A stretch of 64,000 nt of DNA from an uncultured Alistipes sp. (GTDB lineage Bacteria; Bacteroidota; Bacteroidia; Bacteroidales; Rikenellaceae), in assembly GCA_947623305.1 (NCBI GenBank), contig CANQGQ010000001.1, positions 310,001-374,000 on the forward strand, in the 5' to 3' direction. The first letter of the stretch is position 1. Each line of letters starts with the position of its first letter. Positions 32,681 to 41,282 of this stretch are shown here, piece after piece. The notes under the pieces were generated by a model, which had not been told where the DNA came from, ran no database searches, and saw only the letters and a program-made list of their open reading frames with translations. The position numbers and the translations under genes were made by a program.

Positions 32681-33349
32681 CTACATGCGCGGTTTCACGG
32701 CGATGCGGAGCAGGAGCGAAATCATGTAGACGATCGTGCCGTAGAGCGGTGCGATCAGGGCGACCCGCAGCCCGCCGCTCAGCAACGTAAACGAAACGGG
32801 GTAGCCGGTCGATTGAATGAAATCAAAAACGCCGAACAGCCCGACCATCATCGACAGGAAACCCGTGAAAATGGCCAGCAGGCCGATCTCCTTGATCCAG
32901 CGAGGGGCTTTCCACGCCGCGAAAAGCATCCCGATCAAGCAGAGGGTGATGACATTCATCCAGGAGCTGCCGCCCTCCAAATAGAGCATCGGCAGGGTGT
33001 GTTTCATCCGGCCTTCGTCCTCGTCGTCGGTTCGATATACCCGCCATTCGGTCCGTTCGGGGTTGAGGATGACATCTTCGTTTTCGCCGACTTCGGGCAT
33101 CTCGCCGCCTTTCACATACGGAATGCGGCGAATGACTTCGTGTTCAGTAGCGGCGGCAGGGGCGGCGGAACCGGCAGGCGAGGTGCCACCGGCGGATTCG
33201 ACCGCTGCGGCGGTCGTCGGGGCGGTCGTCGGGGCGGATTGGATTTCGATGCGCTCTTGTGCGGTCGTTGTTGTCGGAGAGAGCGCCGGTGCGGCGAGGA
33301 GCAGCAAAGCGATTGCGAACAATCGCGTCGGTCGATGCGTGTGTTTCAT
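32681..33349 (-). CDS. MotA/TolQ/ExbB-like membrane protein with proline/alanine-rich periplasmic part
   Basis: A 222-aa protein with a signal peptide (LFAIALLLLAAPALSPTTTTAQ), then an Ala/Thr/Pro-rich linker and a charged segment (DDEDEGRMKHTLP). Three or so helices follow, of which FTLLSGGLRVALIAPLYGTIVYMISLLLRI resembles the conserved pair of helices in MotA/TolQ/ExbB proton channels (cf. VALLTTLMGLIAAVIL of exbB at the right end of this window). No ExbD-like partner is adjacent. I chose the ATG at 33349 for its signal peptide. Confidence 0.65.
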   Translation of the reverse strand: MKHTHRPTRLFAIALLLLAAPALSPTTTTAQERIEIQSAPTTAPTTAAAVESAGGTSPAGSAAPAAATEHEVIRRIPYVKGGEMPEVGENEDVILNPERTEWRVYRTDDEDEGRMKHTLPMLYLEGGSSWMNVITLCLIGMLFAAWKAPRWIKEIGLLAIFTGFLSMMVGLFGVFDFIQSTGYPVSFTLLSGGLRVALIAPLYGTIVYMISLLLRIAVKPRM

Positions 33350-33491
33350 GATGCAAATGTTTTTTAGGGGTTTGACAATCCGGTTGCGGGCTTCGCGAAA
33401 GCTCACTGCAAAGATACGCCGGAATCGTGCCCCGATGTAACGTCGAATCCCGCTGTCGGGGCGGCAAAACCCGTTTTGCGGGGAGATGCAT

Positions 33492-33522
33492 TTTGCTGAA
33501 ACCCGCTTTTTCCCTAATTTTA
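33492..33522 (+). promoter_or_regulatory. promoter of the LytTR gene
   Basis: TTTG (33492-33495), 19 bases, TAATTTTA (33515-33522), 18 bases before the ATG. Confidence 0.6.
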
Positions 33523-33539
33523 CGAAAAATTCGGAAGCG

Positions 33540-34322
33540 ATGCGTTATCTTGCAACGATCGGTTATTGGATGCTGGCGGTGCTGATGCTGGCTACCGTAA
33601 TCGCCGGCTTCGGTTATTCGTTCGACCGGGCCCTCTTCCTCGCTACGGCCATGCTGCCCGGGATGTTCTGCGCCAAGGTCTTCCTGCCGCAGGCGCTTCG
33701 GGCGCCCCGACGCCGGGCCGTCGCGGTCATCTCCGTATCGCTCGCCACGCTGGTCATCGAATGGATCGCCATGCTGCTGGCCCACCGCTATACGCAGGTC
33801 GTTCCCTGGTACGACGACATCCCGTTTCCGACGCTCTTTCTCAATCCGTTTTTTCTGTTGCTGATGCTGACGGCCATCGTCGTCCCCGAGACGCTGCTCG
33901 CACGTTACCTCGATCGCCGGCTGCCGCACACGGAACGAATCTCGTTCATCTCCGAACGTCGTCGGGTAACGCTCGAAACGGCGCAGATCGTTTACGTCGA
34001 ATCGAACGACAGCGAGGTGCTGCTGCATACGTCCGACGGAGCGGTCTACCGCACGAAAACCCGCATCTCGCAATGGGAACGGCTGTTGGATGATCGGTTC
34101 GTCCGCATCCATCGGGCCTATATCGTCAATTCGGCGTTCGTAGAAGAACTTGCCGGCAACCAGGTCATGGTTGCCGGCAAGCGGTTCGAGCTCTCGCGCA
34201 AATATCGCGAAGAGGCATTTCATTTACTGGCACGGAGCGCACCGTTTTCGAAAAAAACGGATGGCAGCGACGATGACGTTCATAAGCAAATCAACGATCT
34301 ACCGCATCGGAAACTGCTTTAA
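33540..34322 (+). CDS. membrane-bound LytTR-type DNA-binding regulator
   Basis: A 260-aa protein. About four N-terminal helices (WMLAVLMLATVIAGFGY, ...FLNPFFLLLMLTAIVV) precede a LytTR domain: ISFISERRRVTLETAQIVYVESNDSEVLLHTSDG, RTRISQWERLL, FVRIHRAYIVN and VAGKRFELSRKYRE. LytTR proteins bind direct repeats near promoters. The membrane part suggests one-component sensing of an envelope signal. The final 30 residues, starting ARSAPFSKKTDG, are encoded entirely by an intergenic repeat, and TAA comes from its palindrome. Confidence 0.88.
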   Translation: MRYLATIGYWMLAVLMLATVIAGFGYSFDRALFLATAMLPGMFCAKVFLPQALRAPRRRAVAVISVSLATLVIEWIAMLLAHRYTQVVPWYDDIPFPTLFLNPFFLLLMLTAIVVPETLLARYLDRRLPHTERISFISERRRVTLETAQIVYVESNDSEVLLHTSDGAVYRTKTRISQWERLLDDRFVRIHRAYIVNSAFVEELAGNQVMVAGKRFELSRKYREEAFHLLARSAPFSKKTDGSDDDVHKQINDLPHRKLL

Positions 34323-34330
34323 AAAGCAGC
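34218..34330. repeat. repeat element fused to the 3' ends of two convergent genes
   Basis: ATTTACTGGCACGGAGCGCA opens the element, GGATGGCAGCGACGATGACG follows, and CGCATCGGAAA precedes the palindrome CTGCTTTAAAAAGCAG (34312-34327). The palindrome core gives TAA on both strands, ending the LytTR and S46 genes. The middle matches the inverted copy at 59605-59650. Confidence 0.75.
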
Positions 34331-36448
34331 TAATGACAGCTCGTCGAGAAGCCAGCCTGCACCGGCGAATTTGTCGATCACGAAAAGAACGTAACGGATG
34401 TCCACCGCAATGCAGCGTTGCAGTTGCGGTTCGAACGCCACATCGCCCGACATCGCCTCCCAGTTGCCGTCGAAAGCCAGACCGACCAGCTCGCCCCGCG
34501 CATTCAGCACCGGCGAACCCGAGTTGCCGCCCGTGATATCCAGATCGGCCAGAAAGCCCACCGGCAACTCACCCGCCGCATTGGCATAGGGCCCGAAATC
34601 GCGGGCCGCATAGAGCGCTTTCAGCTTCTCGGGAACGGTGAACTCCTCCGGATTCTGCGGATTTTCCTTCTCCATGACCCCTTTCAGCGTCGTGTAGTGA
34701 TTGTAGCGGATGCCATCGGCCGGATTGTAGGGCAACACGCGCCCATAGGTCAGGCGGATGGTGAAATTGGCATCGGGCGACCACGCTTTGGCCGGTTCAC
34801 GACGCATACGGCCCGCCAGGTATTTGCGCATCCCCTCGTTGTAGCCGTCGACGTAGGGGCGACGGAGCGCGGCCAGTTCGGCGTATTGCTCCATCACCGA
34901 TTTCACGAACGGATAGGCGGGATCGGCTTCGACCTTCGCGGGCGAATAGTCGGCCAGCAAGGCCGCGAATCCCTCGGGCGTCGTGAATTGCGAATGATCG
35001 TAGATAAAATCGACGTAGGCATCGAGGTCGCCGCCGAACTCCTTGTCGACGATCTCCGCATAGAACGACGGCAGGGTCTTCATGTGCTCGCGTGCGATGG
35101 CCATCATCCGTTTGGCCACCTTGCGGTCGGTCGCCGCACTGTAATCTTTGTACCAATCGCCCAGCCACGCTTCGATTTTCGCCGCATCGACCTCTTTTTT
35201 CGGGGTCGAGCGGTCGAGCAGACCGGTAACGGGGCGCATCAATTCGATGCCCCGCAAAAAGGCTTCGGAAATGTATTGCAAATCGGCATCGGGGCCGGCC
35301 ATCCCCGCCAGCGCGGTTCGAATTTTCGGCAGCGCGTCGATGAATCCCTCCTCGGGCAGCGTGTGCTGTTCGGCCCACTGTTGGAAGGCGGCTTCCTGTT
35401 CGGCCTTGCGCTCCTTGACGTGTAATTTTTCCAGCCCGCGCGACATGCCGATGGAGTTCTTCCAGTAGTTCGACGACCCACGGTATTTCGAGGCGTACTG
35501 AATGCGCACGGCAGGGTCGGCCATCATCGCATCCCACAGAATCCGCTGACGTTCACCACGGATAAAGATGCGCTGCGGATTGCTGACGGCCAGGATATTA
35601 CCGATTTCGTCGGAGGTAATGTACCGCTGGGTCGAGCCCGGGAAACCCATGACCATGGCGAAGTCGCCTTCATCGACCCCCTGCAACGAAATTTTCAGGA
35701 ACCGATCGGCATGATAAGGCCGGTTGTCGGGCGAATAGTCGGCCGGCCGGTTGTCGGCACCGGCGTAGACGCGGAAAATCGAGAAGTCGCCCGTATGGCG
35801 CGGCCACATCCAGTTGTCGGTATCGCCGCCGAAATTGCCGATCGACGAGGGAGGCGCCCCGACCAACCGCACATCGGTATAGACCTCGTTGACGAAGGCG
35901 AAATACTGGTTCCGTTCGAAAAAGTCCTTGACGACGATCTCCATGCCCGGGTGTTCCTTTTCCAATTTCTCGGTCAACCCATTGACATTCGTGCGAACCA
36001 ATTCCGAAAATTCTTGTTCGCCGGCGGTCGAAGGAACATTGCCGAGCACGTCGGCGGTAACGTCGGCGATCTTGCGCACGAAACGCACTTTGAGCCCCGG
36101 CACGGGCAGCTCCTCGGCCTGCGACATGGCCCAGAATCCGTTTTTCAGATAGTCGTGCTCGACAGACGACAACTGCTGGATCGACCCGTAACCGCAATGG
36201 TGGTTGGTGAAAAGCAACCCTTCGGGCGAGACGATTTCGCCCGTGCATCCGCCGCCGAAGATGACGACGGCATCTTTGAGCGACGAGCGATCGAGGCTGT
36301 AAATTTCCTCGGCAGAGAGTTTGCAGCCGTGCGCCTTCATCTGTTTGATGTTCATTTTCTGGAGATAGGGCAGCAGCCACATCCCCTCGTCGGCCCGTGC
36401 GGTGCAGAGCGTGCCCGCAACAGCCAGTAACAACAGGATTTTTTTCAT
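34319..36448 (-). CDS. S46 family dipeptidyl peptidase, DPP7-like
   Basis: A 709-aa periplasmic serine exopeptidase with a signal peptide (KKILLLLAVAGTLCTARADEGMW). S46 catalytic elements are LLFTNHHCGYGS (His), DNWMWPRHTGDF (Asp) and TGGNSGSPVLN (Ser). The residue that separates DPP7 (Gly) from DPP11 (Arg) lies in GLAFDGNWEAMSGD and is Gly, which favours DPP7-like specificity for hydrophobic P1 residues. The family is central to peptide use in Bacteroidales. I chose the ATG at 36448 for the signal peptide. The stop lies in the repeat palindrome shared with the LytTR gene. Confidence 0.93.
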   Translation of the reverse strand: MKKILLLLAVAGTLCTARADEGMWLLPYLQKMNIKQMKAHGCKLSAEEIYSLDRSSLKDAVVIFGGGCTGEIVSPEGLLFTNHHCGYGSIQQLSSVEHDYLKNGFWAMSQAEELPVPGLKVRFVRKIADVTADVLGNVPSTAGEQEFSELVRTNVNGLTEKLEKEHPGMEIVVKDFFERNQYFAFVNEVYTDVRLVGAPPSSIGNFGGDTDNWMWPRHTGDFSIFRVYAGADNRPADYSPDNRPYHADRFLKISLQGVDEGDFAMVMGFPGSTQRYITSDEIGNILAVSNPQRIFIRGERQRILWDAMMADPAVRIQYASKYRGSSNYWKNSIGMSRGLEKLHVKERKAEQEAAFQQWAEQHTLPEEGFIDALPKIRTALAGMAGPDADLQYISEAFLRGIELMRPVTGLLDRSTPKKEVDAAKIEAWLGDWYKDYSAATDRKVAKRMMAIAREHMKTLPSFYAEIVDKEFGGDLDAYVDFIYDHSQFTTPEGFAALLADYSPAKVEADPAYPFVKSVMEQYAELAALRRPYVDGYNEGMRKYLAGRMRREPAKAWSPDANFTIRLTYGRVLPYNPADGIRYNHYTTLKGVMEKENPQNPEEFTVPEKLKALYAARDFGPYANAAGELPVGFLADLDITGGNSGSPVLNARGELVGLAFDGNWEAMSGDVAFEPQLQRCIAVDIRYVLFVIDKFAGAGWLLDELSLAAF

Positions 36449-36486
36449 TTTATGATTCGATGACTGATTTTCGAAAAAGGTCGGTC

Positions 36487-37401
36487 TCACAGGTCGCTCC
36501 CCTTGTATTGGGTCGGCGACATACCGGTAACCCGCTTGAAATAGCTTCCGAAAAACGACTGGTTCGGAAAATCGAGCGAATAGGCGATCTCCTGAATGCT
36601 CATGTGCGAGTGTTTCAGCAGCGTTTTCGCTTCGAGAATCACATAACGGTCGATCCACTCCGACACCGACGAACCGCTGAACCGCTTGATCAGCGTGGAC
36701 AGATATTTGGGCGTGATACAGAGCTGCTGCGCATAGAACCGTACGCTGCGCTGGCGGCGGTAGTTTTCGCCTAAAAGCTCCATGAACTGCCGGAAATAGG
36801 CCTCGCTGCGGTCGCGGGGAGCTTTCGCCTCGTCGGGACGAGCGGCCAGTGCGTTATGCCGGATGTTGGCGATCTTGTAAATGATCGACGAAAGCAGGTT
36901 GCGCACGATTTCGCGCGAATAGGGCTGTTCGGGTGCACGCACCTCCTGTTCGATCAGTCCGATAATTTCGCGCATACTGCTGCTTTCCGCATCATCGAGC
37001 TGCACGCAGGGATTGCCGACCTGTTGCAGCATGGCGGGCATCAAATCGTGCAGATTGATCGGAATACTGTGCATGAAATCCGATGAGATGACTACGACGT
37101 GCGATTCGAAGCCCTGCATCGACTTGACTTGCAGAATCGTATTCGGCGTGCAGAAAAACATCGTATTCTTACGCAGCCGGAACTCCTGGAGGTTGTAGGA
37201 AATGGTCATTTCGCCCACGGTGCCGATTCCGATGATCAGCGCGTCGATGCGGCACGGAAAATGAAAGGCTTCGAGGTCGGATTGGCTGTCGGCCGTAAGG
37301 CATTCGCTTTGCATCCCCCGACGCGAATCGTCGCCAGACAGGGCAATCAATTCATTCAACGAATATTGGCTGATCGGAGGCTTCGGTGCGGGCTTGTCCA
37401 T
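36487..37401 (-). CDS. AraC family transcriptional regulator
   Basis: A 304-aa regulator with an N-terminal cupin-like ligand domain and a C-terminal AraC double helix-turn-helix (FYAQQLCITPKYLSTLIKRFSG, then LLKHSHMSIQEIAYSLDFPNQSFFGSYFKRVTGMSPTQY). It ends 38 bases before the S46 peptidase gene in the same direction, so it may be cotranscribed with and control it. An inverted repeat with flanking direct repeat overlaps its promoter, which suggests autoregulation. Confidence 0.92.
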   Translation of the reverse strand: MDKPAPKPPISQYSLNELIALSGDDSRRGMQSECLTADSQSDLEAFHFPCRIDALIIGIGTVGEMTISYNLQEFRLRKNTMFFCTPNTILQVKSMQGFESHVVVISSDFMHSIPINLHDLMPAMLQQVGNPCVQLDDAESSSMREIIGLIEQEVRAPEQPYSREIVRNLLSSIIYKIANIRHNALAARPDEAKAPRDRSEAYFRQFMELLGENYRRQRSVRFYAQQLCITPKYLSTLIKRFSGSSVSEWIDRYVILEAKTLLKHSHMSIQEIAYSLDFPNQSFFGSYFKRVTGMSPTQYKGSDL

Positions 37402-37418
37402 GATGATACGGTTTATGG

Positions 37419-37461
37419 CGACAAATATAACAAGATTTGTCGAATGCGTTTTGTCGAATGG
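37419..37461. promoter_or_regulatory. AraC gene promoter and possible operator
   Basis: A -7 box TATATTTG (37422-37429, minus strand) lies inside the inverted repeat CGACAAAT / ATTTGTCG (37419-37442). TTTGTCGAATG occurs twice in direct orientation at 37436-37446 and 37450-37460. AraC proteins commonly bind direct repeats near -33. Confidence 0.6.
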
Positions 37462-37563
37462 CGATGATTTCTGTTCTTTATTTCCGTTCTTCGCCGCTTT
37501 TGACTAAATTCGCACCGGACAAACGATCGAGCGACCATGTACGAACAAACGAACGTTTTCGAT

Positions 37564-37610
37564 AAGCCGAGGGCAGAGCCGAACTCGGTCGAGCTATGCC
37601 GAGGCGAGAA
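37564..37610. repeat. CTCGGCATA-type repeat at the 5' edge of the CDF gene
   Basis: Read on the minus strand it gives CTCGCCTCGGCATAGCTCGA and GGCTCTGCCCTCGGC, the same family as 29985-30050. It is open in frame with the transporter and would add about 27 non-homologous residues if translation began at 37537. Confidence 0.5.
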
Positions 37611-37617
37611 AAGGTGC

Positions 37618-38535
37618 ATGAATATGAACCAACGGCTGCGGGCCATCTATCGGGTAACCTTCATCGGGCTCGTCGTCAATCTCGTGTTGGCGGCCGGGAA
37701 ACTGGCGGCCGGCCTCGTCGGCCGGAGCGGCGCCATGATCGCCGATGCCGTGCACTCGCTCTCCGACATGGCGACCGACGTCGTGGTGCTCGTTTTCGCG
37801 AAGCTGTCGGCCAAACCCGAAGATGCGACGCACAATTTCGGCCACGGAAAATACGAAACCTTAGCGACCGTCATCATCAGTCTCTTTTTAGCCGGCGTGG
37901 GGATCGGAATCCTATGGGACAGCATCGGCGCCATCATTCGGGCCGTGCGGGGCGAATGGCTGCCGCGCCCGGGACTGATCGCGCTGATCGCCGCAGTCGT
38001 CTCCATCGTTGTCAAGGAGTTGCTTTATCAATACACCGTGCGCGAAGGCCGGCGATTGGAGAGCCCGAGCGTTGTCGCCAACGCCTGGCACCATCGAAGC
38101 GATGCGCTTTCGTCGATCGGAACGTTCATCGGCATCGCGTGCGCCTATTTCTTGGGCGACAAGTGGCGGGTGGCCGATCCGGTGGTCGCGTCGATCGTCT
38201 CCCTGTTCATCTTCAAAATCGCCTACGACCTGATTCGCGACGGCTTCGGCGAACTGCTCGAACGGTCGCTGCCGGCCGACGTCGAACAGGAAATCCGCAA
38301 CATCGTCGTCCATTCGCCCGAGGTGCACGACCTGCATGCTTTGCGCACGCGCCGGATCGGCTCGGCCATGGCCGTGGATGTGCACATACGGGTCGACGGG
38401 TCGATGGAGGTCGAACGGTCGCACGAATTGGTCGCCGACATCAAACGACGGCTGCGGCAGCGTTTCGGCGACCGGATCATCGTAACCATCCAAGTAGACC
38501 CAATTATTAGTGCAGGACATCCTTCGTCCTGCTAA
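37618..38535 (+). CDS. cation diffusion facilitator family transporter
   Basis: A 305-aa inner-membrane metal/proton antiporter. The helices begin IYRVTFIGLVVNLVLAAGKLAAGLVGRSGAMIADAVHSLSDMATD, with the metal-site pattern HSLSD, and the second site NAWHHRSDALSS. The cytoplasmic domain has HDLHALRTRRIGSAMAVDVHI. The metal is likely Zn, Fe or Mn. I start at ATG 37618 (MNMNQRLRAIYRV). The frame is open to ATG 37537, but those residues come from a repeat. The C-terminus (ISAGHPSSC) also lies in a repeat-like palindrome GCAGGACATCCTTCGTCCTGC-type sequence. Confidence 0.92.
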   Translation: MNMNQRLRAIYRVTFIGLVVNLVLAAGKLAAGLVGRSGAMIADAVHSLSDMATDVVVLVFAKLSAKPEDATHNFGHGKYETLATVIISLFLAGVGIGILWDSIGAIIRAVRGEWLPRPGLIALIAAVVSIVVKELLYQYTVREGRRLESPSVVANAWHHRSDALSSIGTFIGIACAYFLGDKWRVADPVVASIVSLFIFKIAYDLIRDGFGELLERSLPADVEQEIRNIVVHSPEVHDLHALRTRRIGSAMAVDVHIRVDGSMEVERSHELVADIKRRLRQRFGDRIIVTIQVDPIISAGHPSSC

Positions 38536-38566
38536 TCAGCGTCATCATTGCGCCGATCGTTGAAAA

Positions 38567-38608
38567 TAAGAACCCTTATTGACGAATGTTCATCAATAAG
38601 GGTTCTTA
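38567..38608. terminator. bidirectional terminator between the CDF gene and groL
   Basis: TAAGAACCCTTATTGA and TCAATAAGGGTTCTTA form a perfect 16-bp stem with a 10-nt loop. On the minus strand ATTTTC follows. Confidence 0.8.
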
Positions 38609-38621
38609 CTCTTAAAAGTAG

Positions 38622-38725
38622 CGGAAGCGCTGACGACCGTCGAAAGCACGACGGCCGTCTATCGCACCAAGTAAAGGAAGCGCAGAAAGCGGTCGAAAGC
38701 AAAGCGACCGTCCACCGCGCTAATA
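38622..38725. repeat. two ~51-bp direct repeats downstream of groL
   Basis: Unit 1 (38622-38674) and unit 2 (38675-38725) both begin GGAAGCGC, contain GTCGAAAGC and a GACCGTC or GGCCGTC word, and end with a TIR-like CGCNCYAANTAA. The second ends in GTCCACCGCGCTAATAAT next to the groL stop. Confidence 0.65.
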
Positions 38726-38726
38726 A

Positions 38727-40358
<1,632 letters not shown>

Positions 40359-40386
40359 AATTTTCTTCGTACGGTTAAATGATTGG

Positions 40387-40656
40387 TTAGATAATCGCGA
40401 AAATGTCCGATTGTTTCATGATGAGGTAGTCCGTTCCGTCGATCGAAATCTCCTGACCGGCATATTTGCCGTAGAGCACCTGGTCGCCGACCTTGACCTC
40501 CATCTTGACATCCGAAGTCCCGGGGCCCACGGCAACGACTTTGCCAGCGAGCGGTTTTTCCTTGGCGGTGTCGGGGATGATCAATCCGCCGACGGTCTTC
40601 TCCTCCGCGGGATTGGGGAGGATCAGCACACGATCCGATAATGGTTTTACGTTCAT
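40387..40656 (-). CDS. groS: co-chaperonin GroES (10 kDa)
   Basis: An 89-aa Gro[37 protein letters not shown] contains the mobile loop, and [17 protein letters not shown] is the family core. The start codon follows CCAATTAATAAAAAA. A word GTAAAACC(A/G)(A/G)TTAA is present three times in the preceding 90 bases and again, as GTAAAACCATTA, in codons 3-6. Confidence 0.97.
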   Translation of the reverse strand: MNVKPLSDRVLILPNPAEEKTVGGLIIPDTAKEKPLAGKVVAVGPGTSDVKMEVKVGDQVLYGKYAGQEISIDGTDYLIMKQSDIFAII

Positions 40657-41000
40657 TTTTTTATTAATTGGTTTTACTGCTTTTTACCCTCGTTAATTGG
40701 TTTTGCGGCTAACAACCGTCTTTTTAACCGGTTTTACAGTTTGCTGCGCTATTGGCCAGCTCGGTTGCCTATTACCGTTTTGTTTTACGGATCGCCTGGT
40801 TCGGGAGGCTTTTTCCGTTTGCATTTTTGGAACCAACAATCGGTATGCCAACCCCGATTTGACAGGTTCAAGCTGTTGCTTTGTCATATGGCGACTGCCA
40901 TTTTGTCATTTTTCGAGTCTGCACAGCGCCGGAAACCGTACCGCTGTCGCCTCGTCGACCGGTACGCCGCTCCGCCGACCGAAAAAATCGGAGCAATTTT
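40657..41000. other. groSL upstream region without a confident gene
   Basis: The 400-bp gap between groS and tRNA-His holds the GTAAAACC direct repeats (40665-40745) and a 64-codon minus-strand ORF (40693-40887) rich in Lys and Gln that I do not accept as a gene. I could not find a clear TAnnTTTG box for groSL, nor a CIRCE-type inverted repeat. Confidence 0.5.
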
Positions 41001-41032
41001 TTTGGCGGTACCGAAAAAGTATATTATCTTTG
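41001..41032 (+). promoter_or_regulatory. tRNA-His promoter
   Basis: TTTG (41001-41004), 20 bases, TATCTTTG (41025-41032): an exact consensus. The tRNA begins 31 bases later. Confidence 0.85.
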
Positions 41033-41062
41033 CATCTCGATACGACGGAGTACGTATCAAAT

Positions 41063-41137
41063 GGTGGATGTAGCTCAGCTGGTTAGAGCACTGGATTGTG
41101 GTTCCAGGTGTCGTGGGTTCGAATCCCATCTTCCACC
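41063..41137 (+). tRNA. tRNA-His (anticodon GTG)
   Basis: The cloverleaf has anticodon stem CTGGA / TCCAG with loop TTGTGGT (GTG), T arm GTGGG-TTCGAAT-CCCAT and D arm GCTC...GAGC. G at 41063 is the G-1 that pairs with discriminator C73. The acceptor stem GTGGATG / CTTCCAC has one U-U mismatch. CCA is not encoded. Confidence 0.95.
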
Positions 41138-41167
41138 CCCCCCTTGCAAAAGGAGTATAGGGTGAAA

Positions 41168-41205
41168 AGAGAGGTCTTTCCGATAACGGAAGGCCTCTTT
41201 TTCGT
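41168..41205. terminator. terminator after tRNA-His
   Basis: AGAGGTCTTTCCG and CGGAAGGCCTCT form a stem with a 4-nt loop, followed by TTTTTCG. On the minus strand it could also end the efflux operon. Confidence 0.85.
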
Positions 41206-41282
41206 TGCGATTCGGTCGGTTCGGGAGCGTCGAAACGGTCGCGAGGAACATCGGAGCGCGAGTCAGACCGAAAATCAACCGA

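Noticed and set aside
40693-40887. 64-codon minus-strand ORF upstream of groES
   Set aside because: It is Lys/Gln-rich with no family resemblance, ends in the GTAAAACC repeat array and has no promoter box. It is most likely a chance open frame.
40657-41000. HrcA/CIRCE-type control of groSL
   Set aside because: No TTAGCACTC-N9-GAGTGCTAA inverted repeat is present. The direct repeats there are different.
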